A program made the position numbers and the translations under genes. Below the pieces are notes generated by a model, which worked only from the letters and a program-made list of their open reading frames with translations, had not been told where the DNA came from and did not search any database. This document shows positions 42,742-51,424 of a stretch of DNA of 64,000 nt, piece after piece. Numbering within the stretch: position 1 is the stretch's first letter; every line of letters starts with the position of its first letter. Origin of the DNA: JBBQRS01 sp038214535. Lineage in GTDB: Bacteria; Chloroflexota; Anaerolineae; CG2-30-64-16. The stretch covers positions 1 through 64,000 of the forward strand of contig JBBQRS010000009.1 of the NCBI GenBank assembly GCA_038214535.1. Direction: 5' to 3'.

Positions 42742-45225
42742 TTAACGCTGAACCATTTTGGCAACGGTCACGCCTTCGCCGCCTTCGCTGTTCTCGCCAG
42801 CGCGATATTCGCTGACCAGCGGGTGGCCGCGCAGTTGGTCGCGCACGGCCTGGCGCAGCGCGCCCGTGCCCTTGCCGTGAATCAGCCGGACAAACGGCAA
42901 TCCGGCCAGATACGCCGTGTCGAGGTAGCGATCCAACTCCATCAGCATATCATCTACCGTCAGGCCGCGCAGGTCGAGTTCCATGCCCGGATTCGCGGCT
43001 TTCGGCAGCGACCCCGCGGATTGAACCGCTTGAATCGCCGGCAGTTCGCCGCGCTGTTGCAACTCTACCCGGTTGCGTCCCAGCTTGACCCGGAACGAAC
43101 CGATCTTGACCTCCACTTCGTTCTGGCCCACGGCCGCGATTTCGCCGCTGGCCTGGAGCGACGGCACCCACACCCGGTCGCCGGGCAGCAGCGGCCCATC
43201 CACGATGATCGGCTCGGTGGCTTTGGCGCGCGGCAACGGGCGCACTTCCTCGGCGCGCTTTGCCATGATGGCTTCCGCCTCGGCCAACCAGGTCTCATGC
43301 CGGCTGGTCCCTCTGGGCGCGGCTTCGACCGGCCCCAACCCGGCCAGCCGCTCGCGCGTCCCTTCGATCTCCTCGCGAATCGCGTCTAACTCGGCCTGCG
43401 CCTGCGTCCTGGCTTCGTCCAGCACGCCCCGGCGCGCTTCTTCGACGCCCGCCAGTCGGAACTGAAGGTCTGCGCGCAACGCTTCGGAGCGACGCAGGTT
43501 CGCCTTCGCGTCCGACTCAGCCGTCAGCGCCGCCTCGCGCGAACGCTTGATCTCCGCCAGCATCGTCTCGACTTCCATGGATTGCGGTGAGACGAGCGCC
43601 TCGGCCTGAGACACGATCGAGGATGGCAAGCCCAGCCGTTGCGCGATCGCCAGCGCGTTCGAGCGCCCCGGCAGGCCGATGCTCAACCGGTAGGTCGGGC
43701 TGAGCGTCTCGATGTCGAACTCGACGCTCGCGTTGGCGACGTAGGGCGTGTTGTGCGCGAAGACTTTGATCTCGGAATAATGCGTGGTCGCCACGGTGGT
43801 GATGCTGCGCGCCAGCAGCGTATTGAGCAAGGCCTGCGCCAACGCCGCGCCCTCTTCGGGGTCTGTCCCCGCGCCCAACTCATCCAACAGCACCAGCGAC
43901 CGCGAATCGGCCCGGTCGAGGATGTCCACGATGTGCGTCATGTGCGACGAGAAGGTGGAGAGACTCTGCTCGATGCTCTGCTCGTCGCCGATGTCCGCGA
44001 ATACATCCTCGAACACTGTCAGCGCGGAGCCGTCCGCGGCGGGGATCGAGAGGCCGGCCTGCGCCATGAGGGTCAGCAGCCCGGTGGTCTTCAGACTCAC
44101 CGTCTTGCCGCCGGTGTTCGGTCCGGTGATGACGATGATGAAATAGTCGGCGTCGGTGTAAATGTCTACCGGCACCACAGTGAGCGGATTCAGCAGCGGG
44201 TGGCGCGCCTTGATAAGCTTGATGAGGCTGCCCGGGTGATGGACGTTTGGCGCAACGTCCTCTGTGACTTCCGACGCAGACTCAGCAGCCTTGCGCGCGC
44301 CGCGCGCCGGACGAGCGTGTGCGACCGTGGGCGCCTTAAAAGGCAAAAGCTCCGGCTCGACGCCGCGCAACTCGCTGCCGTAGCGCGCCTTGGCGAAGAT
44401 CAGGTCGAGATCGCCCAGCGCTACGATGGTGCGCTGGATCGCTCCGCCCGACTGTGCCACCAGTTCGGTGAGTTGCGCCAGGATGCGGCGGATTTCCTCT
44501 TCCTCGGCCAGTTGCGCCTCGCGCCACTTGTTGTTCAACTCAACCACGGCCAGCGGCTCGATGAACAACGTCGCCCCGCTCCCCGATTGGTCGTGAACCA
44601 ACCCCGGAATGCGGCCCTTGAACTCAGCGCGGAGCGGGATCACATAACGCCCCTGCCGCTGCGTAACGATGGCCTCTTGCAGGTATTGCGACGTGCCGGA
44701 TGAACTGACGTAACGCTGGAGCCGGTCCATCAGCTTGTTGTGGGCGTCGCGCAACTCGCGCCGCACGCGCGCCAGGGTGTCGCTGGCATTGTCCAGCACC
44801 TCGCCGCGCTCGTCAATGCAGCGCGTGATCTCGTCAATCAGGCCCTGCGGCACAGAGATGCGCCCCGCGACATCGGCCAGGTAGGGGAACTGGTCATCCA
44901 GCCGAGTCAACGTGCGGTGCAGCGCTTTCGCGCGTTGCAATGTGCTGCGCACCTCGATGAGGTCCATCGGCAACAGCGGGCTGCCGCGCAACGCCTGCTC
45001 AACCCGCGGCCGCACGTCGTGGACGCCACCCAGGTGTACGTCGCTCTTCTCTTCGAGCAACCGCCGCCCCTCGCGGGTCTCTTCCTGCCATTCCTGCGCC
45101 TGCCGCAGGTCATCGGTCGGCTCCAGCGCCAGGGCGCGCTCGACCCCCAGCGAGAAGGAGGCAAAGCCGGCCAGCCGGTCGCGAATCTTATCGAATTCCA
45201 GGACGCGTAACGCTCTCGGATCCAT
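42742..45225 (-). CDS. mutS2: Endonuclease MutS2
   Basis: 827 residues. It lacks the MutS mismatch-recognition domain. Walker A is GPNTGGKT at about 368-375, and Walker B is in LVLLDELGAGTDPEEG at about 440-455. Coiled-coil and KOW-like regions (about 520-700) precede the C-terminal Smr nuclease domain (about 745-827) with LDLRG and HGKGTGALR. MutS2 suppresses recombination and, in Bacillus, rescues collided ribosomes. The -10 TATACT lies only 7 nt before the ATG and there is no Shine-Dalgarno, so its mRNA may be leaderless. Confidence 0.96.
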   Translation of the reverse strand: MDPRALRVLEFDKIRDRLAGFASFSLGVERALALEPTDDLRQAQEWQEETREGRRLLEEKSDVHLGGVHDVRPRVEQALRGSPLLPMDLIEVRSTLQRAKALHRTLTRLDDQFPYLADVAGRISVPQGLIDEITRCIDERGEVLDNASDTLARVRRELRDAHNKLMDRLQRYVSSSGTSQYLQEAIVTQRQGRYVIPLRAEFKGRIPGLVHDQSGSGATLFIEPLAVVELNNKWREAQLAEEEEIRRILAQLTELVAQSGGAIQRTIVALGDLDLIFAKARYGSELRGVEPELLPFKAPTVAHARPARGARKAAESASEVTEDVAPNVHHPGSLIKLIKARHPLLNPLTVVPVDIYTDADYFIIVITGPNTGGKTVSLKTTGLLTLMAQAGLSIPAADGSALTVFEDVFADIGDEQSIEQSLSTFSSHMTHIVDILDRADSRSLVLLDELGAGTDPEEGAALAQALLNTLLARSITTVATTHYSEIKVFAHNTPYVANASVEFDIETLSPTYRLSIGLPGRSNALAIAQRLGLPSSIVSQAEALVSPQSMEVETMLAEIKRSREAALTAESDAKANLRRSEALRADLQFRLAGVEEARRGVLDEARTQAQAELDAIREEIEGTRERLAGLGPVEAAPRGTSRHETWLAEAEAIMAKRAEEVRPLPRAKATEPIIVDGPLLPGDRVWVPSLQASGEIAAVGQNEVEVKIGSFRVKLGRNRVELQQRGELPAIQAVQSAGSLPKAANPGMELDLRGLTVDDMLMELDRYLDTAYLAGLPFVRLIHGKGTGALRQAVRDQLRGHPLVSEYRAGENSEGGEGVTVAKMVQR

Positions 45226-45232
45226 GCAATGG

Positions 45233-45238
45233 AGTATA
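45233..45238 (-). promoter_or_regulatory. mutS2 -10 element, leaderless configuration
   Basis: TATACT on the minus strand in the context TATGCTATACT, ending 7 nt before the mutS2 ATG at 45225. The -35 is weak. Confidence 0.5.
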
Positions 45239-45284
45239 GCATACCCGCGAGAGCGCCGAAAACGACGAACCGGTCATTGAAAGC

Positions 45285-45334
45285 AGGTTCGTAGCGCGCG
45301 CTCCTGAGCGCCGGGGACGGCGCGCTACGAACCT
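45285..45334. repeat. Palindrome family C
   Basis: AGGTTCGTAGCGCGC (45285-45299) and GCGCGCTACGAACCT (45320-45334) are perfect 15-bp inverted repeats, loop 20 nt, between divergent mutS2 and mrpA. A CGTAG/CTACG core near each arm end is shared with family A, but the rest differs. Confidence 0.8.
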
Positions 45335-45372
45335 TTTGTGAAAACCATCTGGCGCAGGGCGCAAGATTCGTG

Positions 45373-45378
45373 TAAAAT
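45373..45378 (+). promoter_or_regulatory. mrp operon -10 element, leaderless configuration
   Basis: TAAAAT ends 6 nt before the mrpA ATG at 45385, with no Shine-Dalgarno sequence. No convincing -35. Confidence 0.4.
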
Positions 45379-45384
45379 TGCGCC

Positions 45385-48285
45385 ATGTCCGATCTCGCCC
45401 TGTTCATTCCCATCCTGTTGCCCCTGCTGGGCGCATTGCTGGCCGCGCTCTATGGTCTTCCAGGAGTCAATCGGCGTTTGTCGCTGCGGGGCGTGTGTTG
45501 GGCGCTTGCCGTCCTCCCGTTGATCTCGTTCCTGTTCCTGCTGGGTCGTGTCGCCGATGTCAACGCGGCCGGCCCGCAGACCTTCCGCGTTGCCTGGATT
45601 CCCTCGCTGGGCGTCAATTTCTCTCTGTGGCTGGATAGCTTGAGCCTGCTGTTTTTGCTGCTGGTGTCGGGCATCGGCGCGCTGGTGGTCGTCTACAGCG
45701 GGTATTATTTCTCCGCGGGCAGCGAGTGGCGCTTCCTGACCTACTTGTTCCTGTTCATGACCGCCATGTCCGGCATCCTGCTGGCGGGCGACGTTGTGAC
45801 GCTGTTCCTCTTCTGGGAAGGCACCAGCGTCACATCGTTCCTCCTGATTGCCTACAAGACTTCGGATGCGGCGGCGCGGCGCGGCGCGTTCAAGTCGCTC
45901 TTCATCACGGGCGGCGGCGGCGTGGCGATGCTCGCCGGGTTGCTGTTCACGGCCTCGGTGGCGGGCGGGCTGGATTTCGCCACGATCCTCGCCAGCGGCG
46001 ACGTGTTGCGCAGCAGCCCGATCTACCCGGTGATGCTGGCGCTGGTGGCGTTCGGCGCGTTCACCAAGAGCGCGCAAGCCCCGGCGCACATCTGGCTGCC
46101 AGACGGGATGTCGGCCCCCACTCCGGCCAGCGCCTATCTCCATTCCGCCACGATGGTGAAGGCCGGCATCTACCTGATGGCGCGCATGAACCCGGCGCTG
46201 GGACAGACCGAGTTATGGTTCTGGCTGCTCACCGGCTTCGGGCTGTTCACCATGATGCTCGGCGCGTTCGTCGGCCTGAAGCAACGTGATCTCAAGGCCC
46301 TGCTGGCCTACTCGACCATCAGCCAGCTCGGCGTGATGATGATGCTTATCGGCGATGACACGTCTGCCGCCTTCAAAGCGCTGGTGGTGAGTGTGGTGGC
46401 GCACGCATTGTACAAGAGCGCGCTCTTTCTTGTCGTTGGCATCATTGACCACGAAACGGGCACGCGCAATGTCTACCGGCTGGGCGGGCTGCGTGCATCT
46501 ATGCCGCGCACGATGGTGGTCGCGACCGTGGCCGCGCTCTCGATGGCCGGTCTGCCGCCCATGTTCGGCTTCCTCGCCAAGGAGACTTTGTTGGCCTCGG
46601 TGACGCACCCCTCGATGCCGCCGGTGCTGGGCAGCATCCTCGTCGGCGGCGTTCTGTTTGCCGCGGCCTTCCTCTTTGCCCAGGCCGGCACGCTGATTTG
46701 GGATACGTTCATGGGGAAACCGCGCGACCCGGAGGTTCACGGCCACGAACCGCCGGTCTGGATGCTGCTGATGCCGGCGGTCCCGGCCCTGCTGTCGCTG
46801 ACGCTGGGTCTGCTGCCCGAGCCGAAGGCGCTGGCCGAATTCATATCGCGCGCTGCCGAGGCGGCCTATGGCGGCCAGGTCAAGGTGTCGCTGGCGCTGT
46901 GGGCAGGGATTACGCCGCCACTCGTCCTGAGCATTATCGCCATCGCCGGCGGCTTCGTGATCTGGCTCAACCGGGGTCGCGTCATCGCCTGGCAGGGCGG
47001 CTTCGCCGATCGGTTCTCGGCCAACCGGCTTTACGATGGGACGCTGAGCCTGCTGGATCGCACCGCGGGACTGGCGCTGCGCACGCAAGACGGCCACCTG
47101 CGGCATTACCTTGCGACCATCCTGATTGGCGCGGGCGCGTTGATCGTCCTGCTGGGCGAGATCCCGCAGACGGCATCCGCGCTGACCTTCGGCCCGCCCG
47201 CCGAATTGCCCCTGTTGCGCGTCTTCGCGCTGGCGCTGGCCGCCGCTTCCGCCGCGGCTTCGATCATCCTGCGCCGCGACTTTTTCGCGATCCTGGCGCT
47301 CAGCACCTCCGGCCTCAGCATCGCGCTATTGATGCTATTACAGCCCGCGCCCGACGTGGCACTGGTGCAGGTGGTGGTTGACCTGCTCAGCGTGGTGGTG
47401 CTGACGCTGGCGCTGACCATCATCCCGCGCGAACAGCTCATGCGCGCAACCCTGCTCACCTACCGGCAAAGTCGCCCCGAGTTGTTCCGCGACATCGCGA
47501 TTGCGGTGGGCGCGGGCTTTGTGATGACCTCCGTGAGCCTCTTCTCTCTGACGTCGCGGCCGCGCGCTTCGGTCGTTACCCCCTACTACGAGGCAGGCGC
47601 GAAACCGCTCACCGGCGCGGCCGATATCGTCGGCGCGATCGTGGTGGATTTCCGCGGGTTCGATACGCTGGTCGAAATCACCGTCTTCGCCATGGCCGGC
47701 ATCGGGATGTACACCCTGATCCGTTACGCGATGCACCATGACGCAGCGTCATTCGCCACAACGGTGCGCGCCCAGTTGCGCAAAGGGGTAGCTCAACCGG
47801 ACGCCGCCCCCGCGCACACCGTCTTCGGCATTGACGGGATGCCTACGTCGTCGTTGATACACCTGCTGGCGTATGTTCTCCTGCCGGTGATGATGGTCCT
47901 CGGCGCGACGCAAGTGATGTATGGGCACGACCAGCCGGGCGACGGCTTCACGGCGGGGGTGATCATCAGCCTTGCCATCGCGTTCTGGTACGTCGTCTTC
48001 GGCTATCAGGAGACGCGCCGCAAACTGCGATGGCTCAAATCGTCGCTCCTGGTGGGCCTGGGCCTGTTGCTGCAAACCGTCAACGCATCCCTGACCGCGC
48101 TGTTCACGGGATCGTTCTTCAGCCATGTAGATTATGGCGCATTGGTTGGTCTGCCGCTGCCCAAAGGTTTTAACTTCAGTTCATCCTTTATCTTCGAACT
48201 CGCGATTTGCATCACGGTGCTGGGCGGCGCGACCTTGATCCTGGGCGCGCTTGGCCACCCGACCGACCCACCGGTGGAGGGATAG
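45385..48285 (+). CDS. mrpA: Na+/H+ antiporter subunit A fused to subunit B (MrpA-MrpB)
   Basis: 966 residues. Residues 1-500 are an NADH-quinone oxidoreductase subunit 5-like antiporter core (WEGTSVTSFLLIAYK, then KSAQAPAHIWLPDGMSAPTPAS and HSATMVKAG, with the conserved charged residues). Additional MrpA helices run to about 790, and residues about 820-960 are an MnhB domain (LLPVMMVLGATQVMYGHDQPGDGFTAGV). No separate mrpB exists in the operon. Mrp complexes exchange cytoplasmic Na+ for external H+ and need all subunits. mrpC follows after 2 nt. Confidence 0.94.
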   Translation: MSDLALFIPILLPLLGALLAALYGLPGVNRRLSLRGVCWALAVLPLISFLFLLGRVADVNAAGPQTFRVAWIPSLGVNFSLWLDSLSLLFLLLVSGIGALVVVYSGYYFSAGSEWRFLTYLFLFMTAMSGILLAGDVVTLFLFWEGTSVTSFLLIAYKTSDAAARRGAFKSLFITGGGGVAMLAGLLFTASVAGGLDFATILASGDVLRSSPIYPVMLALVAFGAFTKSAQAPAHIWLPDGMSAPTPASAYLHSATMVKAGIYLMARMNPALGQTELWFWLLTGFGLFTMMLGAFVGLKQRDLKALLAYSTISQLGVMMMLIGDDTSAAFKALVVSVVAHALYKSALFLVVGIIDHETGTRNVYRLGGLRASMPRTMVVATVAALSMAGLPPMFGFLAKETLLASVTHPSMPPVLGSILVGGVLFAAAFLFAQAGTLIWDTFMGKPRDPEVHGHEPPVWMLLMPAVPALLSLTLGLLPEPKALAEFISRAAEAAYGGQVKVSLALWAGITPPLVLSIIAIAGGFVIWLNRGRVIAWQGGFADRFSANRLYDGTLSLLDRTAGLALRTQDGHLRHYLATILIGAGALIVLLGEIPQTASALTFGPPAELPLLRVFALALAAASAAASIILRRDFFAILALSTSGLSIALLMLLQPAPDVALVQVVVDLLSVVVLTLALTIIPREQLMRATLLTYRQSRPELFRDIAIAVGAGFVMTSVSLFSLTSRPRASVVTPYYEAGAKPLTGAADIVGAIVVDFRGFDTLVEITVFAMAGIGMYTLIRYAMHHDAASFATTVRAQLRKGVAQPDAAPAHTVFGIDGMPTSSLIHLLAYVLLPVMMVLGATQVMYGHDQPGDGFTAGVIISLAIAFWYVVFGYQETRRKLRWLKSSLLVGLGLLLQTVNASLTALFTGSFFSHVDYGALVGLPLPKGFNFSSSFIFELAICITVLGGATLILGALGHPTDPPVEG

Positions 48286-48287
48286 GC

Positions 48288-48620
48288 ATGGATTTGTTAC
48301 AGGCGTTAGCCATCGGCGTGATGTTCGGCGTAGGCGTCTTCCAACTGCTGCGCCGCAACGTCATTCGCACCGCCATCGGCATGTTGATCCTCTCGAACGC
48401 CGTGAACCTGTTCCTGTTGACCGCCGGCGCGTATGACGGCATCGTGGACGCCTACACCAATCTCGCCGGCCAGCGCAGCGACGCGTTGCCGCAGGCGCTC
48501 GTCCTCACCGCCATCGTCATCAGCCTGGCGGGTTTCTCGTTTGTGCTGGCCCTGCTCTACGCGATTTCAATGCGTCTGGGCACGGCCGATTCCGATGAGA
48601 TGGACCGGCTAAAACATTGA
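48288..48620 (+). CDS. mrpC: Na+/H+ antiporter subunit C
   Basis: 110 residues, three transmembrane helices, NuoK-like. The segment RRNVIRTAIGMLILSNAVNL and the later LVLTAIVISLAG are family hallmarks. GGAGG at 48276-48280 precedes the ATG. It overlaps mrpD by 4 nt. Confidence 0.93.
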   Translation: MDLLQALAIGVMFGVGVFQLLRRNVIRTAIGMLILSNAVNLFLLTAGAYDGIVDAYTNLAGQRSDALPQALVLTAIVISLAGFSFVLALLYAISMRLGTADSDEMDRLKH

Positions 48621-50107
48621 ATCCGCATCTCGTCCTGTTGCCCATCCTGATTCCGCTTGCGGGGACGCCGGTAGCTCTGCTGCTGCGCCGGCGACCGCGC
48701 GCGCAATCGGCATGGGCGTTAGGCGTGATGCTCACCACGCTGCTGGTCAGTCTCCGGCTGCTCGGGGTGATCTGGAGCGGCGGCCAACCTGTCACCTTCC
48801 AGCTTGGCGGTTGGCCTGCGCCCTTCGGCATCACCCTGATGGGTGACCTGCTTGGCGTGACGATGACGGTGATGTCCGCGCTGGTGCTGGGCCTGGGTCT
48901 CGTCTATGCGGCGGGTTGCGGCGACCGCTGCATCACCTACCCGCATTTCTACCCGCTTTTCCTGGCCCTGGCCGCCGGGCTGATCGGCATCTTCCTGACC
49001 GGCGATATCTTTAACATGTTTGTCTTTGCCGAACTGCTGGTGATCTCCGGCACAGCGCTGACGGCCATCTCCGATGACCCAAACGGAACCGAGGCGGCCT
49101 ACAAATACTTCTTCATGAGCCTGCTGGCGTCCATCTTCCTGCTGATCGCGATGGGTAGCCTCTACGTGGCCTACGGCACGCTGAATATGGCCGACCTGGC
49201 GCAGCGTATTGCCGCCGAACCGGCCCGCCAGCCCGCGCCGCTGGCGATGGCGCTGCTTTTCGCCTTCTTCATGGTGAAGAGCGCCGTCGTGCCGTTCCAC
49301 TTCTGGCAACCCGATTTTCACGCCGCCTCGCCGACGCCGGTGAGCGCGATGCTCTCATCGGTGGTGGTCAAGGTCGGCGTTTACGGCTTCATCCGCATGA
49401 CGACGCTGTTGTTCGTCCCGGTGGCCGCGCCGCTTAAGACGGCCCTCATCGTACTCGGTGTGGTTGGCGTGATTTTTGGTGGGTTCACGGCGCTGGGCGC
49501 AACCCACGCCAAGCGGATGTTGGCCTACTCGACGCTGGGGCAGGTCGGCTTTATCCTCGTCGCTATCGGCTGGGGCACGCCGGCCGCGCTGACGGCGGCG
49601 ATCATCCTGACCTTCAACCACAGCCTGATTAAGGCGGCCATGCTGATGCTGGCGGGCGCAGTCGCCAGCCGCGCGCCGGTGAAGTCCGCGTCCTTCGATG
49701 TGATCACCGGGATGGGCAAGGCCATTCCCTTCGGGGGGGTGTTGTTCTTCATCGGCGCGCTGGCGCTGGCCGGCGTGCCGCCCACCAACGGTTTCGTGGG
49801 CAAGCTGACGCTGTTCGGCAGCGGCATCCAGGCGCAAGCCTACCCGGCGCTCCTACTGATCGGCGTCTTCAGCATCATGACGCTGATGTACGTCATCCGC
49901 GCGTTCCAGGTCATCTGGTGGACGCCGCCCGCCGAGGGCCAAAAAGCCAAATCGAAGGGCGATGCGTTATTGGCCCCGGCGATTCTGATCGGCCTGTGCG
50001 TGTTGCTGGGCCTGTGGAGTGAACCGCTGGCGCGCCTGGCTGTGGATATCGCCGGATCGGTGGGAAATCCGGCTCTGTACATCCTGACCGCCCTGGGAGG
50101 GAGATAG
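48617..50107 (+). CDS. mrpD: Na+/H+ antiporter subunit D
   Basis: 496 residues, about 14 helices, NuoM/N-like. FAELLVISGTALTAISDDPN, KSAVVPFHFWQPDFHAASPTP and NHSLIKAAMLMLAGA carry the conserved glutamate and lysines of the proton channel. It starts with TTG overlapping the mrpC stop (TTGA), so translation is coupled; the rare start codon may lower its expression. Confidence 0.93.
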   Translation: MNPHLVLLPILIPLAGTPVALLLRRRPRAQSAWALGVMLTTLLVSLRLLGVIWSGGQPVTFQLGGWPAPFGITLMGDLLGVTMTVMSALVLGLGLVYAAGCGDRCITYPHFYPLFLALAAGLIGIFLTGDIFNMFVFAELLVISGTALTAISDDPNGTEAAYKYFFMSLLASIFLLIAMGSLYVAYGTLNMADLAQRIAAEPARQPAPLAMALLFAFFMVKSAVVPFHFWQPDFHAASPTPVSAMLSSVVVKVGVYGFIRMTTLLFVPVAAPLKTALIVLGVVGVIFGGFTALGATHAKRMLAYSTLGQVGFILVAIGWGTPAALTAAIILTFNHSLIKAAMLMLAGAVASRAPVKSASFDVITGMGKAIPFGGVLFFIGALALAGVPPTNGFVGKLTLFGSGIQAQAYPALLLIGVFSIMTLMYVIRAFQVIWWTPPAEGQKAKSKGDALLAPAILIGLCVLLGLWSEPLARLAVDIAGSVGNPALYILTALGGR

Positions 50108-50587
50108 ATGCAACGCGTTGTTGCCGGAGCGGGCCTGCTGGCGTTATATCTCGCCCTGACGAGCAATCTGACGCTATCGAATATGATTGTCGGCGCCGTT
50201 GTGGCGGCGTTGATCGCCGCGCTCTTGCCGATCGAAGCGCGCCCCTTTGATCTGCGTCGGCTGGTGGTTGCCCTGGGTGCGGCGATCCTCTACGTCGGCG
50301 TCCTGATGCTGGATGTGGTCAAGAATGGCGTCACGATGGGCAGGCTGATCCTGAATCCGCGACTGCCGATGAACCCCGGCATCGTCGCCATTCCCGCCTG
50401 CTGTCAAAGTGAGTTGGCGACGGCCTTGAGCGCACATGCCATGACGGTCTCGCCGGGCGAGTTGGTGATCGGCATTGACGCCGTGGGCGTGATGTACACG
50501 CATATCCTGGATGTATCCAAAGAGACCGAATACACCGAGGACGCAAGCGGTCGGCGCCGGAACCTGTTGAGCAGGATTTTCCCATGA
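50108..50587 (+). CDS. mrpE: Na+/H+ antiporter subunit E
   Basis: 159 residues. Two or three N-terminal helices are followed by a cytoplasmic domain with NPGIVAIPACCQSELATALS and VSPGELVIGID, typical MnhE segments. It abuts mrpD directly and overlaps mrpF by 4 nt. Confidence 0.92.
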   Translation: MQRVVAGAGLLALYLALTSNLTLSNMIVGAVVAALIAALLPIEARPFDLRRLVVALGAAILYVGVLMLDVVKNGVTMGRLILNPRLPMNPGIVAIPACCQSELATALSAHAMTVSPGELVIGIDAVGVMYTHILDVSKETEYTEDASGRRRNLLSRIFP

Positions 50588-50859
50588 GCGCCGCCCTCTC
50601 ATTCGTCCTGCACGCCGCCCTGATATTGCACATCGCGCTGATCGCGTTGTGCGTCTGGCGCGTCTGGCGCGGCGAAAACGTGATTGATCGCCTGATCGGC
50701 GCGGATCTGGTCGGCACGCTGATTCTCGGCATGTTGGTGATTATTGCCATGATCCGCGGCAACGCGCTCTACATTGACGTAGCCCTGGGGCTGGCGGCCC
50801 TGGGCTTCGTCAGCACCATCGCGCTCGCCAAATATGTCGCCGACGGGCGGATGTTCTGA
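50584..50859 (+). CDS. mrpF: Na+/H+ antiporter subunit F
   Basis: 91 residues, three helices. VWRGENVIDRLIGADLVGT is the MnhF signature. The ATG overlaps the mrpE stop (ATGA), and mrpG starts 7 nt after its stop codon. Confidence 0.92.
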   Translation: MSAALSFVLHAALILHIALIALCVWRVWRGENVIDRLIGADLVGTLILGMLVIIAMIRGNALYIDVALGLAALGFVSTIALAKYVADGRMF

Positions 50860-50866
50860 GGATGCC

Positions 50867-51223
50867 ATGACGACTTTGCTGCAAGCTTTCGCGATCCTCG
50901 CCATCATCACCGGCGCGGCGTTCTCCACCCTGGGCGTGCTCGGATATTATCGCCTGCCCGACGTCTATACCCGGCTACACGCCACGGGCAAGGTGAGCGT
51001 CTTCGGCGTGGTGTTGCTGGTGGTTGCCGCGGCCGTGCTGACCCCTCTGGGCTTCGGCAAGGGGCTGGTGCTGATCTTCATGCTGGTGCTCGGCGGCCCC
51101 GTCGCATCACACGCCATCGCCTCGGCGGCGCATACCATCGGCATTCCCCTGGCGCGTACGACGCGTGACGATCTGGCCGTAGTTCAGGATGCCGCGCCAT
51201 TCGACCCGGGGGCCGGTTCGTAA
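50867..51223 (+). CDS. mrpG: Na+/H+ antiporter subunit G
   Basis: 118 residues, three helices. LGVLGYYRLPDVYTRLHATG and GGPVASHAIASAAH are MnhG hallmarks. ATG 50867 follows GAGG; an ATG at 50834 is inside mrpF and lacks a site. It is the last gene of the Mrp operon, giving the order A(B)-C-D-E-F-G. Confidence 0.92.
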   Translation: MTTLLQAFAILAIITGAAFSTLGVLGYYRLPDVYTRLHATGKVSVFGVVLLVVAAAVLTPLGFGKGLVLIFMLVLGGPVASHAIASAAHTIGIPLARTTRDDLAVVQDAAPFDPGAGS

Positions 51224-51314
51224 CCTCCTCGGCGCCGCTGCGCATCTGACGCCATCTCGTGGCGTGCGCACTCCACCGGGAACGTGGGGCCTGAATTGCA
51301 AACCGCCCTGCAAA

Positions 51315-51344
51315 TTGTGTTCCCGCAAAGCGCTATGGTATCAT
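51315..51344 (+). promoter_or_regulatory. Promoter of the nucleotidyltransferase-phosphohexomutase gene
   Basis: TTGTGT (51315-51320), an 18-nt spacer and TATCAT (51339-51344) with an extended TGG. It lies about 80 nt before ATG 51425. The remaining 51224-51314 shows nothing notable. Confidence 0.55.
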
Positions 51345-51424
51345 CTTAATACTACAAGGGCCCCGGTTTGCCTGTCCGAAGCCGCGCCGGTAAATCCGCC
51401 TCCGCGGGCCCGCCAGGAGTTGCC

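Noticed and set aside
41683..43389. Open frame of 568 codons on the plus strand
   Set aside because: Antisense to the flippase-like gene and the mutS2 3' half; composition is Arg/Gln/His-rich as expected for a shadow frame.
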